A stretch of DNA of 64,000 nucleotides, taken from positions 19,385,537 to 19,449,536 of the forward strand of contig NC_134428.1 of assembly GCF_030867145.1 (NCBI RefSeq). The letters are read 5' to 3'. Positions within the stretch are counted from its first letter, which is position 1. Each line of letters starts with the position of its first letter. Made by a program: the position numbers and the translations under genes. The stretch is from Opisthocomus hoazin (Eukaryota; Chordata; Aves; Opisthocomiformes; Opisthocomidae). The notes beneath the pieces are model-generated. The model made no database searches. It worked only from the letters and a program-made list of their open reading frames with translations, and was not told the origin of the DNA. Of the stretch, positions 9,327 to 20,177 are shown piece after piece.

Positions 9327-10506
9327 AATGACTATTTGTTTCCAGTCAGTGTGCCTGTGCCCTGGAGTTGTTTCAATCTCAGTAGAATGTGTTCGAAACT
9401 TTCAAATACCTGGCTCTTCAAACAGAATCTTAAAATACGGTAGTACCGAAGTAGTTACCAAGCAACAGAAACGGCATAAGCTTGTAATTAGCTGCTTTCA
9501 AGTCAGATGGGAGGTAAGAAAAGGTGCAGTTGTCATTCATATTTAGTTTGCTGCTCCCGTGGCAGAATGCTTTTCACTGTCTGTTACCCTGCTACATTGA
9601 CGTCTGAATGTATGGATCTGTTTCTGTTCATGTAGTGGACTGCAAAATGCATTCAATACCAATCATAAAGTGGCTTTTCTTTGCAGTATTAAAATCAGTG
9701 GGACTTTTAGTGGGACTTTTACTTGGAGTTCTTGTCAGATATCGTAGTTGATTGTGGCGCTTCCTTACTTTTGGGACCAATTTTTTTTTTTTCTCCCCCT
9801 TGAAGGTCTTGATGGTGAAGGCAACCCTAAATTTAACTATGGTTTCATTTTCTTTCCGAGTGCATTTTATTCCATGGTGACTAGCGATGGCGATACTGAT
9901 AGCAATGCACTAGAGGCTTTCGTACAAGCTTGGCACACTGCTTACCTATTAGGAAAAACAAGGTGTAGGGACAGCATACACCTTGTATGTTAGAAAGAAG
10001 AAGTCATATTGTTAATTGATTCCACTTTGGGGCAGTTGGTACACTTGACAGGTTGAAAAGCTGCCTTGAAAGGAAAGCAAGGTATGAGGTATTGGTGTGC
10101 AGAAGATTTGAATAAAGGGGTTTTAACATTTTATTTTTGTTCTAGTGAGAGTCAGTTTTTCCAGGAGTCTTCTAGAGGGATAGCATCTTCCCTGTGAGAT
10201 GAGCGTTCGCTAGCTTGAATGACAGAGGCATCAAGAATCTGTGGAGTGCCCTTTATTCAGCAAAGGAAAATGATTTGAGACACTTCAGTCACCAAGATGC
10301 TTTGCAAAATACTGGGTTGCTAGATCTACAGTCCCTCAGATGAAGCCAGACATATCTGCTAATCTAAAAATGTATGCGTTGGCTGTGCTCACGCATTTCT
10401 CTGCTCTGCAAAGCATTCTTGGCCACAGTTGCATGTCCCTCTGCTTGGTTCCTTTGAACATGTGCCGCAGTAATGACATTTCGCGCTACCACTTTTTGTC
10501 TTCTAG
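9327..10506 (+). other. SUN1 intron, second part (unit 1)
   Basis: Holds a short direct duplication, gtgggactttta twice near 9700-9722, a T-run near 9780-9792 and an AATAAA at about 10110. The 81-residue open frame at 9748-9993 has no recognisable similarity. Confidence 0.65.
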
Positions 10507-10600
10507 GGAGGGCAGCTTCTGGCATGTACAGGTTACTCAGAACTGGATGGTATCAACTTGCTACTCTGATGTCTTTTCTCAAGGTGTTTCTTCTAAAGAG
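10507..10600 (+). CDS. SUN1: SUN1 exon: start of the transmembrane region (copy B)
   Basis: Acceptor tttttgtcttctag, donor gtgtgt (gtgcgt in copies C, D and F). Read with the first two bases completing a codon, it encodes GWYQLATLMSFLKVFLLKR. This aligns with the human SUN1 segment I recall as GWYQLVTLISWLNVFLLTR, just before and into the inner-nuclear-membrane anchor. The longer open frame through this exon in another register is a shadow. Confidence 0.85.
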
Positions 10601-10712
10601 GTGTGTATCCTTTGAGAAAAGTGTTTTGTGAGCAAATGATTTACCCAGTTATAAAACAATACAAGAGGAGAAATGTGTTGTTTCATGTGAACTTTCCTCT
10701 TTCTTTCTCTAG

Positions 10713-10771
10713 ATGCCTTCCAAAGACCTACAAGCTGTTCCTGTTTCTTCTGCCGCTCCTGTTTCCACTAG
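10713..10771 (+). CDS. SUN1: SUN1 exon: hydrophobic membrane segment (copy B)
   Basis: 59 nt between a pyrimidine-rich acceptor (tttctttctctag) and donor gtacgt. It encodes CLPKTYKLFLFLLPLLFPL, a clear membrane-spanning segment matching the SUN1 CLRNICKFLVLLIPLF region. Phases fit both neighbours: AG plus A completes Arg, and the final G plus GT completes Gly. Confidence 0.88.
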
Positions 10772-11989
10772 GTACGTGAATCGCTTAGTTATACTACAGA
10801 CTGGTGTATGCTTACTGCAGCCGTTCCAAGAGAGCGTTTTTAGTTGAGCTCTCGGTTTATGAAGAAGACGCAGAAGCAAAAAAGAGCAAGTTTGTTTGTG
10901 ACTAGGGCAGCAATTCAAGCTTTCAAAGTACTGACAAGTCAGTAGCCTTCCCCTTGCCGTGAAAGGAATACCCTCAATTTAATTTCGTAGAGCTCTTTAG
11001 AAAGTGAGAGTGGGTGGGTAAATGCACTGAAGTCCTTTTTTCTTCACCTCCCTTGATAAGAATATCAGTGAGGTCACAAAGAGCAGGTTGTGTACCGATT
11101 GCTTTGATTGTTGTTAATCTCCGTAAAAGTGGGGTTAGGTTCTTTGAGCAACTCATCCAAAGTCTTTCCCTTGCTCTGGACCATCCTTGAGTTGCTTAAA
11201 ATACTGCTGTTTAGACTGGTTAGTTGACAGTATTCCAGGCCAGCTGTCTTCTTTGAAATAAACAAACTCAGTTTCGAACACTTGCTGAAAGTGGTGGGCT
11301 GTTTCTGAAAAGCAGGTTCATGTCTTCGCATGTCCTAAAAACTTTAGAAACTACTCTGGGGAGAAGATGAAGCTTTGCAGAAACTTACAGTCAGGATTGA
11401 AAATCCTCTGTACTAGGGAGAATAAGAAAGGAAGAACTTCCCTACCCTGTGTAGAAAGTGCTGCTACTTCTTGCTAAGACAGTGCAAAAACAAGCGTCAT
11501 GTTTGTGAACTGCGAGATTGCCTAATATCTAACAAAAGTTGGAAGAAACTTGGGCTTCCGTGGAAACAATGTGGTATGTAGTACGTAGGGTACAGGGCAA
11601 GATATTTTCCATGGAGATAAAAAGCAGTTTTTTACATCTGCCTTCAGTGAGCATGGCCTGTCTTAATTGGTAAATGAGATCTAGGTCCCAGGGACGCAGT
11701 AGTATGAGATTGAGGATATACCATGAGACATAAGCGCAAGCTGCCTGCCATACAACGGTGTGAGCGGTACTGATGGATGTTCCCCAACGTGCTTGAGTGC
11801 TTGACTTCACAGTTTGACAGCTGGCTCATACTGATTTTTGTTTAGACTGGAGTAGTGTGCGCTGTGTGACGTCTAGCTTGCAAACTTAAGGTAGCTTGTG
11901 TCACGAAGTAGGAAGACGACCTGTAGATCTAAGCAGTCTTCAGGGGGAATTCTCTTGAACACCCTTTTTGCCTTTTGTTTGTGATCTAG
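10772..11989 (+). other. SUN1 intron between membrane and luminal exons (unit 1)
   Basis: Donor gtacgt, acceptor gatctag. About 1.2 kb without a recognisable repeat or exon; the minus-strand open frames show no similarity I know. Confidence 0.75.
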
Positions 11990-12135
11990 GTATATGGTTC
12001 TGGGGGTTTGATGGCTGCTTCTCACTATTACCTTTGTTGAACTGGATCAAAATTGATAGAATACAGAGAACAGAGGACTCTCTCCGTGTTCGTGAACCGC
12101 AGGCTGATTCTTTGCACTCTGTGCAACCTCCAGAG
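11990..12135 (+). CDS. SUN1: SUN1 exon: start of the luminal region (copy B)
   Basis: 146 nt after acceptor gtttgtgatctag, ending at donor gtaagg. It encodes IWFWGFDGCFSLLPLLNW then a charged linker, RIQRTEDSLRVREPQ. The human counterpart has FFSFLPVLNW followed by HRTQRVDD. The last five bases correspond to positions 1-5 at the window start. Confidence 0.88.
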
Positions 12136-12292
12136 GTAAGGGAGAACAGTCTAGGGAAGAACTCTGGTATCTTGGAAGACTTCTTAACTGCCATGCCTTC
12201 AATATTTGGCAAGAACTACTTGACACACAAGGCTAATGTGAATAAATGTCTTGATCTTTACATATATTAAAAAAATATTCTGTATACCTTAG

Positions 12293-12517
12293 GATTCCAT
12301 CGACATCTTTGCTTCTGGTCGTGAAAGTGAGCTGGAAAAGCAAATGGCCTTTCTGTCTGAGAGATACCATCACCTTGATGAAAAATATAGCAAAGTGATG
12401 CTTCTACTCCAGAACCTTCAAGATCAGGTTGCCCAGAAAAGTGACAAAAGCGAAACATTGACGCTAATACGAAATATGATGGGTCAACATCCTCAAGATG
12501 TGAGACTGGAGCAAAAG
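12293..12517 (+). CDS. SUN1: SUN1 exon: luminal coiled coil 1 (copy B)
   Basis: 225 nt, phase 0 at both ends (donor gtaaga). It encodes 75 residues with heptad-like hydrophobic spacing, including LSERYHHLDEKYSKVMLLL and LQNLQDQVAQKSD. In SUN proteins this region trimerises and spans the perinuclear space. It ends QHPQDVRLEQK (DARLEQK in copy A). In known SUN1 further coiled-coil exons follow; none is present here. Confidence 0.85.
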
Positions 12518-12580
12518 GTAAGATAGTCAGTTGTTGGTGCTTTTGGGTGGTGATCGACGTATCCTGTTTTAGTAATGCAG

Positions 12581-12773
12581 ATTGCTAGCCATTTGATTCA
12601 GGCTTGCGTCCAATTTTGTGAGCAAAAGTGATTTGCAGCCTTTTCTGCGGGATCTAGAGTTGCAGATCCTCCAGAAGATCGCTCTCCATATGTCTGTGAC
12701 AAGCCAAAAGCTAACATCTGCAGTAGTAACAAAGGCTGTGACTAATGCAGGGGTTCGTGGAATCACAGAAGCG
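12581..12773 (+). CDS. SUN1: SUN1 exon with frame change, all copies (copy B)
   Basis: Acceptor tagtaatgcag at 12580, donor gtgagt. The first frame reads IASHLIQ, and a second frame then reads ASNFVSKSDLQPFLRDLELQI and on to GVRGITEA, matching human QRFSSQFVSKGDLQTMLRDL and GASGITEA. The exon is 193 nt, but its neighbours require a multiple of three, so two bases appear lost between about 12601 and 12606. The same bases occur in all six copies (451, 12581, 24697, 36812, 48939, 61054). The intron before it is only 63 bp. A cag at 12636-12638 could act as an in-frame internal acceptor, but its pyrimidine tract is poor. Confidence 0.75.
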
Positions 12774-13315
12774 GTGAGTGAGTTGAAGTTCTCGCAAGTT
12801 CAACTAAAACCGTCAGGAGTCCTTTTCTAGGCATTTTTTGGAGCATCGCAGTCAATATAAACGTCAGTGACTTGAAGAGATGTTTAGAACATGAATTGAA
12901 ATGGGGAGAACTACAGAAAATGCTTGATGAAGCGTACGCTTACAGCATTGCTTGTTGCCTGTTGCGAATGTTGTTTTTTTTTTTCCAAAGTATGCTATCT
13001 TGAAAATTGCAGAATTCCCAAAAAAACAGCTATACCAAAGCAATGCAGCTCAGGGTCTGGGGAAGGTGGGGGAAAGAATGCAACCTTTGAAGAAAGCACC
13101 AGTCAATATGCAGTATGAATTTGTATTTTAAGCCAAAAAACCATGCACTAAAAATGGCCTCTGTCTTGAGAGAGGCTTTCAAAGACTTGCGATGGAGTGC
13201 AGCATCTCAAAAAGATGCTTATTCTACATGTATACAGATGTGTATAGATCAATTACTTTATCAGTTGATATTATTAAATTCTTCCCTTTCTCCCCTTCTG
13301 TGTGTATATCTGTAG

Positions 13316-13400
13316 CAAGTCCAGACTATTGTAAACAATGCCCTGAAACTTTTCTCTCAAGACAAGACTGGTATGGTGGATTTCGCCTTGGAATCTGGAG
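13316..13400 (+). CDS. SUN1: SUN1 exon: helical stalk entering the SUN domain (copy B)
   Basis: 85 nt after acceptor tatatctgtag, donor gtaaat. It encodes QVQTIVNNALKLFSQDKTGM then VDFALESGG, the triple-helical lead-in and first strand of the SUN domain. This closely matches SUN1 QARAIVNSALKLYSQDKTGM. It ends in phase 1. Confidence 0.92.
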
Positions 13401-13749
13401 GTAAATAGTGGAGGAAACTCCACTTTCACGATTCGTGTTATTTTATAGTATCTACTAAAAATGTCGAAAGATCTGCTTGCGTGGGGTGTACGCACCACTG
13501 AACTCGCTAGGGAAAATGTGTATGTTTTAGCCCTCTGAGGTGAAAAACCTTGAACATGCTGAAAAGAACACTGTACTTGATAGAAGCATTGTATCCCCAG
13601 CCAATGACTAGACTTGAACAGTATCTTTACTAGTTGGTTTTGAGGAAAAGAACTGGTATGTTCACGAAGCTTTGTACAAATCTCTGGCTGAAAAGTCTTC
13701 AGGAAGAAATGAGTAATTATTTCGGCTAACCTGATACCTCTTTTTTAAG

Positions 13750-13865
13750 GTGGCAGCATTCTGAGTGCTCGCTGTTCTGAAACCTATGACAGCAAAACAG
13801 CAGTGATCAGCCTCTTTGGAATTCCTCTGTGGTACCTCTCTCAGCCTCCAAGGGCGGTGATTCAG
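13750..13865 (+). CDS. SUN1: SUN1 exon: SUN domain with KASH-lid region (copy B)
   Basis: 116 nt. It encodes SILSARCSETYDSKTAVISL then FGIPLWYLSQPPRAVIQ. This is the KASH-lid part of the domain; the Cys in RCSETY aligns with the SUN2 Cys that forms a disulfide with KASH peptides (family knowledge). Acceptor ttttttaag, donor gtaatt. Confidence 0.92.
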
Positions 13866-14352
13866 GTAATTAAAGGCCGAGTGAAGAAATTCAGCAATGT
13901 TATTTTGTGCTGAGGGGTTTGGATTGTTTCTTGGATGCTGGATGTTTCTGTCTGCAACACACTGTGGGGCACGGGTCCTTTGAACGATGTTCCCAAGAGT
14001 GCCATTCTTCTGGTAGTTCCTGGGCACTGCTCAAGTCGTCTTCTAGCAAAACAAAGACCCTGCTAGGAGGCTTGGGTGGTACACTGGACTTCTGCAGAGT
14101 GTGAGCACTGGGAAGGTTCCTGTTGTGAAGTAGTCTCCAGGCGGATCTTCAAAACGCTGCTGGCTGTTTGGGTGGATGTGCTGTCTCCCTGAAGGATGCT
14201 ACCAAATAGATTATATTCTGCCACTTACTCTCTAAGACTGTCCCTAATAATTCAGAATTCGCCACAACTCTTTCTGGCAAAATGCTTGTGGCTGCAGGTT
14301 TTGTTGTTGCTGTTGTGTTCCATCCTGTTCTCTCCCCTTTCCTCCTGTCTAG

Positions 14353-14520
14353 CCGGACGTGTATCCAGGAAACTGCTGGGCTTTCAAAGGATCACAGGGG
14401 TATCTCGTAGTTCGACTTTCAAGGAAGATCTATCCGACTGCCTTTACGTTGGAACACATCCCAAAAGCACTTTCAGCAACAGGAGAGATCTCCAGTGCTC
14501 TGAGGAGCTTTGCAGTATAT
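14353..14520 (+). CDS. SUN1: SUN1 exon: SUN domain core (copy B)
   Basis: 168 nt, 56 codons, phase 0 at both ends. It encodes PDVYPGNCWAFKGSQGYLVV then RLSRKIYPTAFTLEHIPKAL, the most conserved block of the SUN beta-sandwich. Acceptor cctcctgtctag, donor gtaagt. Confidence 0.94.
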
Positions 14521-15359
14521 GTAAGTCTGTCTGTGAACTTCAGAGGATATTTGTATGCATAAAGAATATTTGTGGCGCAGATCTTGGAAAATAAGGACTG
14601 AAGGGAGGACAGCTAAGGAGAGAAACTGCTTGCTTTTAAAATTGCTGTTTTTGTAATCAGCTTTGAGATTAGGAATAAGAAGTGTTGCAGCTAATTTTGA
14701 GGGAGCTGTTTCTTTTTTTCCTGCTTTATACAGTAGTAAATATTTTTGGAGGGAGGTGACTGTTTTTGATTTGGTATCGTTCTTTCAGGCACTGGAACTG
14801 TTCCATCCTTCCACCACTCCTACTGCTTACCCTCTCCCTCCCCAGTGTTGGCTTTGCATCTTGTCTGTGATGTGCCTTCAGTGTGTTTTAAATTGATTTT
14901 AACTAGCACCACAGCTGCTTAGGCAGGACTGCAGAACAGAAGACCACAGGCTACATCAGAGTGTAGCTGTGATCCCTGAGAACATTTGTCTAGCTCCATT
15001 AAATGCTGAAGCCGCCGTCTGCAAGCATCTGAATCTTGGCTTCCGTCTTGTTTGTGATGTTGCTGTTTTCTCATTCTTGTTTGTCCTGAGCAGTTTACAT
15101 TGTCCACTGCGATCTTGGTTGTGCCATGGAAATGATGGGGTTTGACCATGAAAACAGCAACATACAAACATAGCACAGCTCTTTGCAGTTCAGGAAAGTC
15201 AAATGCAGAGCTGTGGCTGAAGAAGCATGACGTTCCACGGGAAGTATTCTGACCTCGGTTTCAGAGACTTGCGTTGACAGGCAGTTAGGTAGGCATGCTT
15301 CTGGCTTTGGTTTGACTTGAAATGTGATGGAAGCAAACGTCTTTCTCCTGTTGTTGTAG

Positions 15360-15452
15360 GGTCTAGATAATGAATATCAAGAAGGCGGCAAGCTTCTAGG
15401 ACAGTATGTCTACGACCAAGACGGAGAACCACTGCAGACCTTTCCAGTGATG
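15360..15452 (+). CDS. SUN1: SUN1 exon: SUN domain (copy B)
   Basis: 93 nt, 31 codons, phase 0. It encodes GLDNEYQEGGKLLGQYVYDQ then DGEPLQTFPVM, matching SUN1 GLENEYQEEGQLLGQFTYDQ. Donor gtaagt. Confidence 0.94.
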
Positions 15453-15907
15453 GTAAGTCTGGATGAGAAGATTTCAAGTGTCAGAAGAAGCACACGCATA
15501 TTTTCTAGGGTAGTGCACAATGAGCAGTGAAGGAAAAAGGCTTCATTCTCTGTTGGGCACCGTAGAAACTGAGGTGGAAAGTAGCTACTGATCTGCCTCA
15601 AAACCTAAGGTTCGGATAGGTTAGAGGGGAGGAAAGTTTTGTGCCAGGTGGACACAAGTGGTGTGAAGATACCGAACGTATGAGGAGTCTGCTTCATGCT
15701 GCTTCTGACTCCCTTCACAAAAAAAACCCCAACAAACCGGTTGTAAGGCAAAGAAGGTTCTGTTCCAAGTGGCAGAAGGTTCCCAAGGCATCACTCAGTT
15801 GTTAATCAAAGTTGGTAGTTGCAGAAATGAAGGAAAGCGCCTTCAGTTGCACCTGTTTATACTCCAAACCGAACTCTGGTTTGTGTGTTTGTTTTTTCCT
15901 TCTGCAG

Positions 15908-16021
15908 GAGAAAAGTGAAAACGCATTCCAAATAGTGGAACTGAGAGTGTTTTCTAACTGGGGACATCCGGAATATACCTGCCTTTATCGGTTCAGAGTG
16001 CATGGGAAACTTGCCGAATAA
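15908..16021 (+). CDS. SUN1: SUN1 last coding exon: end of SUN domain (copy B)
   Basis: Encodes EKSENAFQIVELRVFSNWGH then PEYTCLYRFRVHGKLAE and a TAA stop. The NWGHPEYTCLYRFRVHG signature is the C-terminal strand region shared by SUN1 and SUN2; the residues just before it favour SUN1. The 3' untranslated sequence is interrupted by the CR1 insertion about 90 bases after the stop. I see no AATAAA between the stop and the CR1. Confidence 0.94.
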   Translation, partial: EKSENAFQIVELRVFSNWGHPEYTCLYRFRVHGKLAE

Positions 16022-16109
16022 TCTCCAGCACTTCAGCTTGGACTGGTTTTACGGTTGTGCATTTTGTTCTCGACTTTTGTATATGCCGGAAAGCCTAGAA
16101 GACTGGAAT

Positions 16110-18780
16110 CTTGCCTTTTTCTTCGTGGAGGCAGTCGTGATGCGTGGGGCTGACTGCCTAGGTCTGGGCAAGCCCGTGCGTGGGCCTTCGTCCGCCTCAT
16201 CATTTGCCTGCCCCTCCGGTTCCATTGCCTCATACCTATTGCGTCAGGGCACCTGGTGTGGAGAGGGAGGCCAGGAGGGGATTCGCCTGCCGCCCCGAGC
16301 AGGGACCCGTTTCCATTCCCCGCTGTCTCTCAGGTGCTCTCCTTCAGCCTGGTGGCGAGAGGGCAGGGGATCTTCTGCTTCTTGCGGAACATCCATCCTG
16401 TGCGCTTGTTTCGGGGGTGGCAGGGCATGGCTCCACCAGTCTATTTCCCCCTCGCACTCCCTGATGCTCCTGAACCTTTCTGCCTCCTCTTTAAGCTCTG
16501 CCACCAGGACGAGCAGATCATCCACCTGGTCACAGCGCACGCAGGCGTTCTGCCTGCTGCCCTCCCATACCAGTGACAGGCTCGGGCACTCCCTGCAGCC
16601 AGAGACCTGCACAGCTGCCTGTTTATGCGGGAGCTCTGTCTGGGTCGCCGTATTCCGCCTGGTGACGGCTTTCAGGCGAGTGGAGACCCTAGCTACCAGC
16701 TGAGCAAGTGATGACCACCGGCTGAATTTACCCCGGTAGCTGGCCGAGCCTCGGGGCCCTGCCTGCACCAGCTGCCGTGCCAACTGCCGTGGCAGGCCCT
16801 GTTTGCCCGTCCTGGTCGCCGCACTGCGGGTCGCTCGTGCTCCCTCGGGGCTGCTTTTGTGAGGGGGGAGGGTGCCGCCGTCACTCTTGACCCCGCTCTT
16901 CTTTGGGGGAGGGTGGTTTGGGGGGGCACGCTCTCTCTCGCCGGGCGGCTGTCTCGGCTGTTGTGCCGCTGAGAAAAGGTTTCCCCGGTGCGATCACTCG
17001 CTCCGGAGCCCTTCACTGTGCGGTCTGTTCTTCTCTGCTGCCTCCAAACTGACAAGATGCTGTTGAGAGGATGCAGAGAAGGCAGAGCTACTGAATGCCT
17101 TCTTTGCTTCAGTCTTCAGTGCCAAGGCAGGCCCTCAGGAATCCCAGGCCCCGGAGGTAAGAGAGGAAGCCTACAGAGAGGATGACTTTCCCTTGGTCGA
17201 GGAGGACTGTGTGAGGGATCGCTTAAGCGATCTGGACGTCCACAAATCCATGGGCCCCGATGGAATGCACCCACGAGTGCTGAGGGAGCTGGCGGATGTC
17301 ATTGCTGAGCCACTCTCCATCTTCTTTGAGAGGTCCTGGAGGACAGGAGAGGTGCCGGAGGACTGGAGAAAGGCCAGTGTCACTCCAGTCTTCAACAAGG
17401 GCAAGAAGGAGGACCCAGGGAACTACAGGCCGGTCAGCCTCACCTCCATCCCGGGAAAGGTGATGGAGCAGCTTATCCTGGAGGTCATCAACAAGCAAGT
17501 GGAAGAAAAGAAGGTTATCAGGAGTAGTCAGCGTGGATTCACCAAGGGGAAATCATGCTTGACCAATCTGATAGCTTTCTACGATGACATGACTGGCCGG
17601 GTAGATGAAGGGAGAGCCATAGATGTTATCTACCTAGACTTCAGCAAGGCTTTCGACACAGTCTCCCATAATATTGTCCTAGGGAAGCTCAGGAAGTATG
17701 GGCTGGATGAGTGGTCGGTGAGGTGGATTGAGAACTGGCTGAATGGCAGAACTCAGAGGGTTGTCATCAGCGGCGCTGAGTCTAGTTGGAGGCCGGTAAC
17801 TAGTGGTGTCCCCCAGGGGTCAGTACTGGGCCCAGCCTTGTTCAACTTCTTCATCAGTGACCTGGATGAAGAGTTAGAGTGTACCCTCAGCAAGTTTGCT
17901 GATGACACCAAACTGGGAGGAGTGGTAGATACACCAGCAGGCTGTGCTGCCATTCAGCGTGACCTGGACAGGCTGGAAAGTTGGGCAGAGAGGAACCTGA
18001 TGAGGTTCAACAAAGGCAAATGCAGGGTCCTGCACATGGGGAGGAACAACCCCAGGCATCAGTACAGGCTTGGGGCGGACCTGCTGGAGAGCAGCTGTGC
18101 GGAGAGGGACCTGGGTGTCCTGGTGGACGACAGGTTAACCATGAGCCAGCAGTGTGCCCTGGCTGCCAAGAAGGCCAATGGCATTCTGGGATGCATCAAA
18201 AGGAGTGTGGCCAGCAGGTCGAGGGAGGTTCTCCTTCCCCTCTACACTGCCCTAGTGAGGCCTCTATCTAGAGTACTCTGTCCAGTTCTGGGCTCCCCAG
18301 TTCAAGAAAGATGAGGAGCTACTGGAGAGAGTCCAGCGGAGGGCTACAAGGATGGTGAGGGGACTGGAACATCTCTGCTATGAGGAGAGGCTGAGGGAGC
18401 TGGGCTTGTTCAGCCTGAAGAAGAGAAGGCTGCGAGGGGACCTAATAAATGCTTACAAATATCTGAAGGGTGGGTGTCAGGAGGATGGGGCCAAGCTCTT
18501 TTCAGTGGTGCCCAGTGACAGGACAAGGGGCAATGAGCACAAACTGAAGCACAGGAAGTTCCGTCTGAATATGAGGAAGATTTTCTTCCCTCTGAGGGTG
18601 ACGGAGCACTGGAACAGGCTGCCCAGGGAGGTTGTGGAGTCTCCTTCTCTGGAGATATTCAAGACCCGCCTGGACAAGGTCCTCTACAACCTACTGTAGG
18701 TGACCCTGCTCCGGCAGGAGGGTTGGGCTAGATGACCCACAGAGGTCCCTTCCAACCCCTACCATTCTGTGATTCTGTGA
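16110..18780 (+). mobile_element. Composite CR1 LINE with inverted 5' part, unit 2
   Basis: Same structure. Inverted ORF1 open stretch 16244-16783 (minus); RT frame 17067-18314 with Ser in FFISDLDEE and Glu in SREVLL; continuation 18352-18699; 3' tail to 18780. Confidence 0.85.
16772..16793. repeat. 12-bp repeat, short allele (unit 2)
   Basis: One full ctgccgtgccaa plus a partial unit, 12 bp shorter than in unit 1. Confidence 0.8.
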
Positions 18781-19079
18781 GATGTTTAAAGAAAAGAGTT
18801 TTAATTTTTGAAAGCGCGCGTAATGCTTGAAAGAAGAAATCAAAGTTTCTTTCCTGTATTTTTGATCACCTGCTGCAATCGCTACGCCAGTAAAACCCAA
18901 GGAGTGCCCCTTGCCCGAGGGGCAGACGCAGGGGCTTTGTTGCCAAATGCCTTCTCCCCCTTCCTCTCTCCCCCCGGCTGGGTCTCAGCGGTCTGCAATA
19001 CCCTCTCCCCAGTTCGTGCCTGAGATGTTGGGGCTTGGGTTCATTCCGCTCTCTGAGCCCCCTTCCCTCAGCTGCGTCG

Positions 19080-19583
19080 ATGGCGGCCGCGATGATGGCA
19101 GCGGAGCAGGAAGCCGTCAAAGGCGGCGGCAGGAACCGCGGCGGCGTGCAGCGCGTGGAGGGCAAGCTGCGCGCCAGCGTCGAGAAGGGCGACTGCTACG
19201 AGGCGCACCAGATGTACCGGACGCTCTTCCTCAGGTGGGGCCCGGCCCGCCGCCCTGCCCCTCCCCCCCCGGCCTTCCAGAGCCTTCCCACGCACCCAGC
19301 GTAACCACATCTGTTTTGCTTTCCTGGAAGCTTCTCTTCTGATGCCATCAAATGACTATAACTTTTGTGTAAGGGAATGCTGAGACTTGGTACTGTGCCT
19401 TAGCTGTAGATGTTGATGAAAAGACTAAATCTACAAAATTCTGGTTGATGTTTTCTTTTCTGTACCGATATGTTCATCACTAGCAGCATCTGTCTGTTTT
19501 GTAGCAAAACAGTGCTGCTGATGTGTCCGTGCTGGGTTTGGAGTCTGGAGAAATCGGATGCAAAAGTAGCAGAGGACCTTTAG
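19080..19583 (+). pseudogene. GET4: GET4 5' fragment, unit 2
   Basis: Exon 1 at 19080-19234 with one synonymous change (GCA for GCG near 19099). The relic at 19505-19583 lacks two bases (gagtctggag for gagtctttggag), so the GET4 frame is lost after LES. Confidence 0.83.
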
Positions 19584-19799
19584 GTGAGGTGACTTTTGCA
19601 CTCGCTTTGACGTTGCTCAGATGTGCTTTGAGTTGGAGACTGGTAACAACAGTCACTGTGCAACCTGAAATGCTTTTTGTATGCCCTCCCAGATGGCTAA
19701 GGGTTACCTTCGTCATAGCAATGGACTGGGGGACAACTCGATTAGAGAATAGTGGGTTCCTGATAACTTTGTGGGCATGCTTAGAACAATTTTTCCTGT

Positions 19800-20042
19800 C
19801 AGATTGTGCCAGGGGAGGTTTAGAGGAGATACTGGGATAGATATCTTCACTGAAAGGGTTGTCAAGCATTGGCACAGGCTGCCCAGGGAAGCGGCTGAGT
19901 CGCCATCCCTGGAGGTATTTAAAAGACTTGTAGATGTGGTGCTCAGGGACATGGTTTAGTGGTAGACTTGGCGGTGTTATGTTCATGGTTGGACTTGATG
20001 ATCTTCAAGGTCTTTTCCAACCTAAATGATCCCGTGATTCTA
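19800..20042 (+). mobile_element. CR1 3'-end fragment, unit 2
   Basis: Same fragment. Units 2 to 5 read ttatgttcatgg where unit 1 reads ttatcttcatgg. Confidence 0.88.
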
Positions 20043-20177
20043 CAATACAAATGACATTATTACTTTGTAATGTTCTGGGGTCTTTAACGCTTGTGTTTTT
20101 GTTTAGGATTTTGGGGAGAAGGAGCTGCTTTCATTGACAATATTGTGCTCAGCTCTTTTTTTTTATTATTTTTTTAG

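Larger units (their letters stand above)
1..12130 (+). repeat. Tandem array unit 1 (about 12.1 kb)
   Basis: First of five full units; the origin is set at the window start, which falls five bases before the donor of a SUN1 exon. The opening bases cagaggtaagggagaacag recur at 12131, 24247, 36362, 48489 and 60604. Order within the unit: SUN1 luminal and SUN-domain exons, composite CR1, GET4 exon 1 and an exon relic, CR1 3' fragment, SUN1 transmembrane exons, with one 61-bp reverse CR1 tail. Unit 1 is the longest (12130 bp) because it has an extra 12-bp repeat in the CR1 and keeps two bases in the GET4 relic that the other units lack. Confidence 0.97.
8062..16021 (+). pseudogene. SUN1: SUN1-like copy B (reference copy, 11 exons)
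   Basis: Exons: 8062-8292 (candidate), 10507-10600, 10713-10771, 11990-12135, 12293-12517, 12581-12773, 13316-13400, 13750-13865, 14353-14520, 15360-15452, 15908-16021. From 10507 on, the joined frame gives a transmembrane region, a luminal coiled coil and the SUN domain in SUN1 order. No nuclear N-terminal exons or SUN1 promoter lie in the unit, because GET4 sequence is found upstream instead. The copy is compromised by an in-frame TAA in the candidate first exon (8156-8158), a frame change in exon 12581-12773 and loss of the second coiled-coil block. Skipping exon 12581-12773 would keep frame, since both flanking introns are phase 0. SUN1 rather than SUN2 is indicated by the YGLDNEYQE and VELRVFSNWGHPEYTCLYRF stretches. 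Confidence 0.85.

Noticed and set aside
10340-10615. 91-residue frame through the transmembrane exon
   Set aside because: The SUN1-matching frame (GWYQLATLMSFLKVF) is a different register; this one runs through intron and past the donor.
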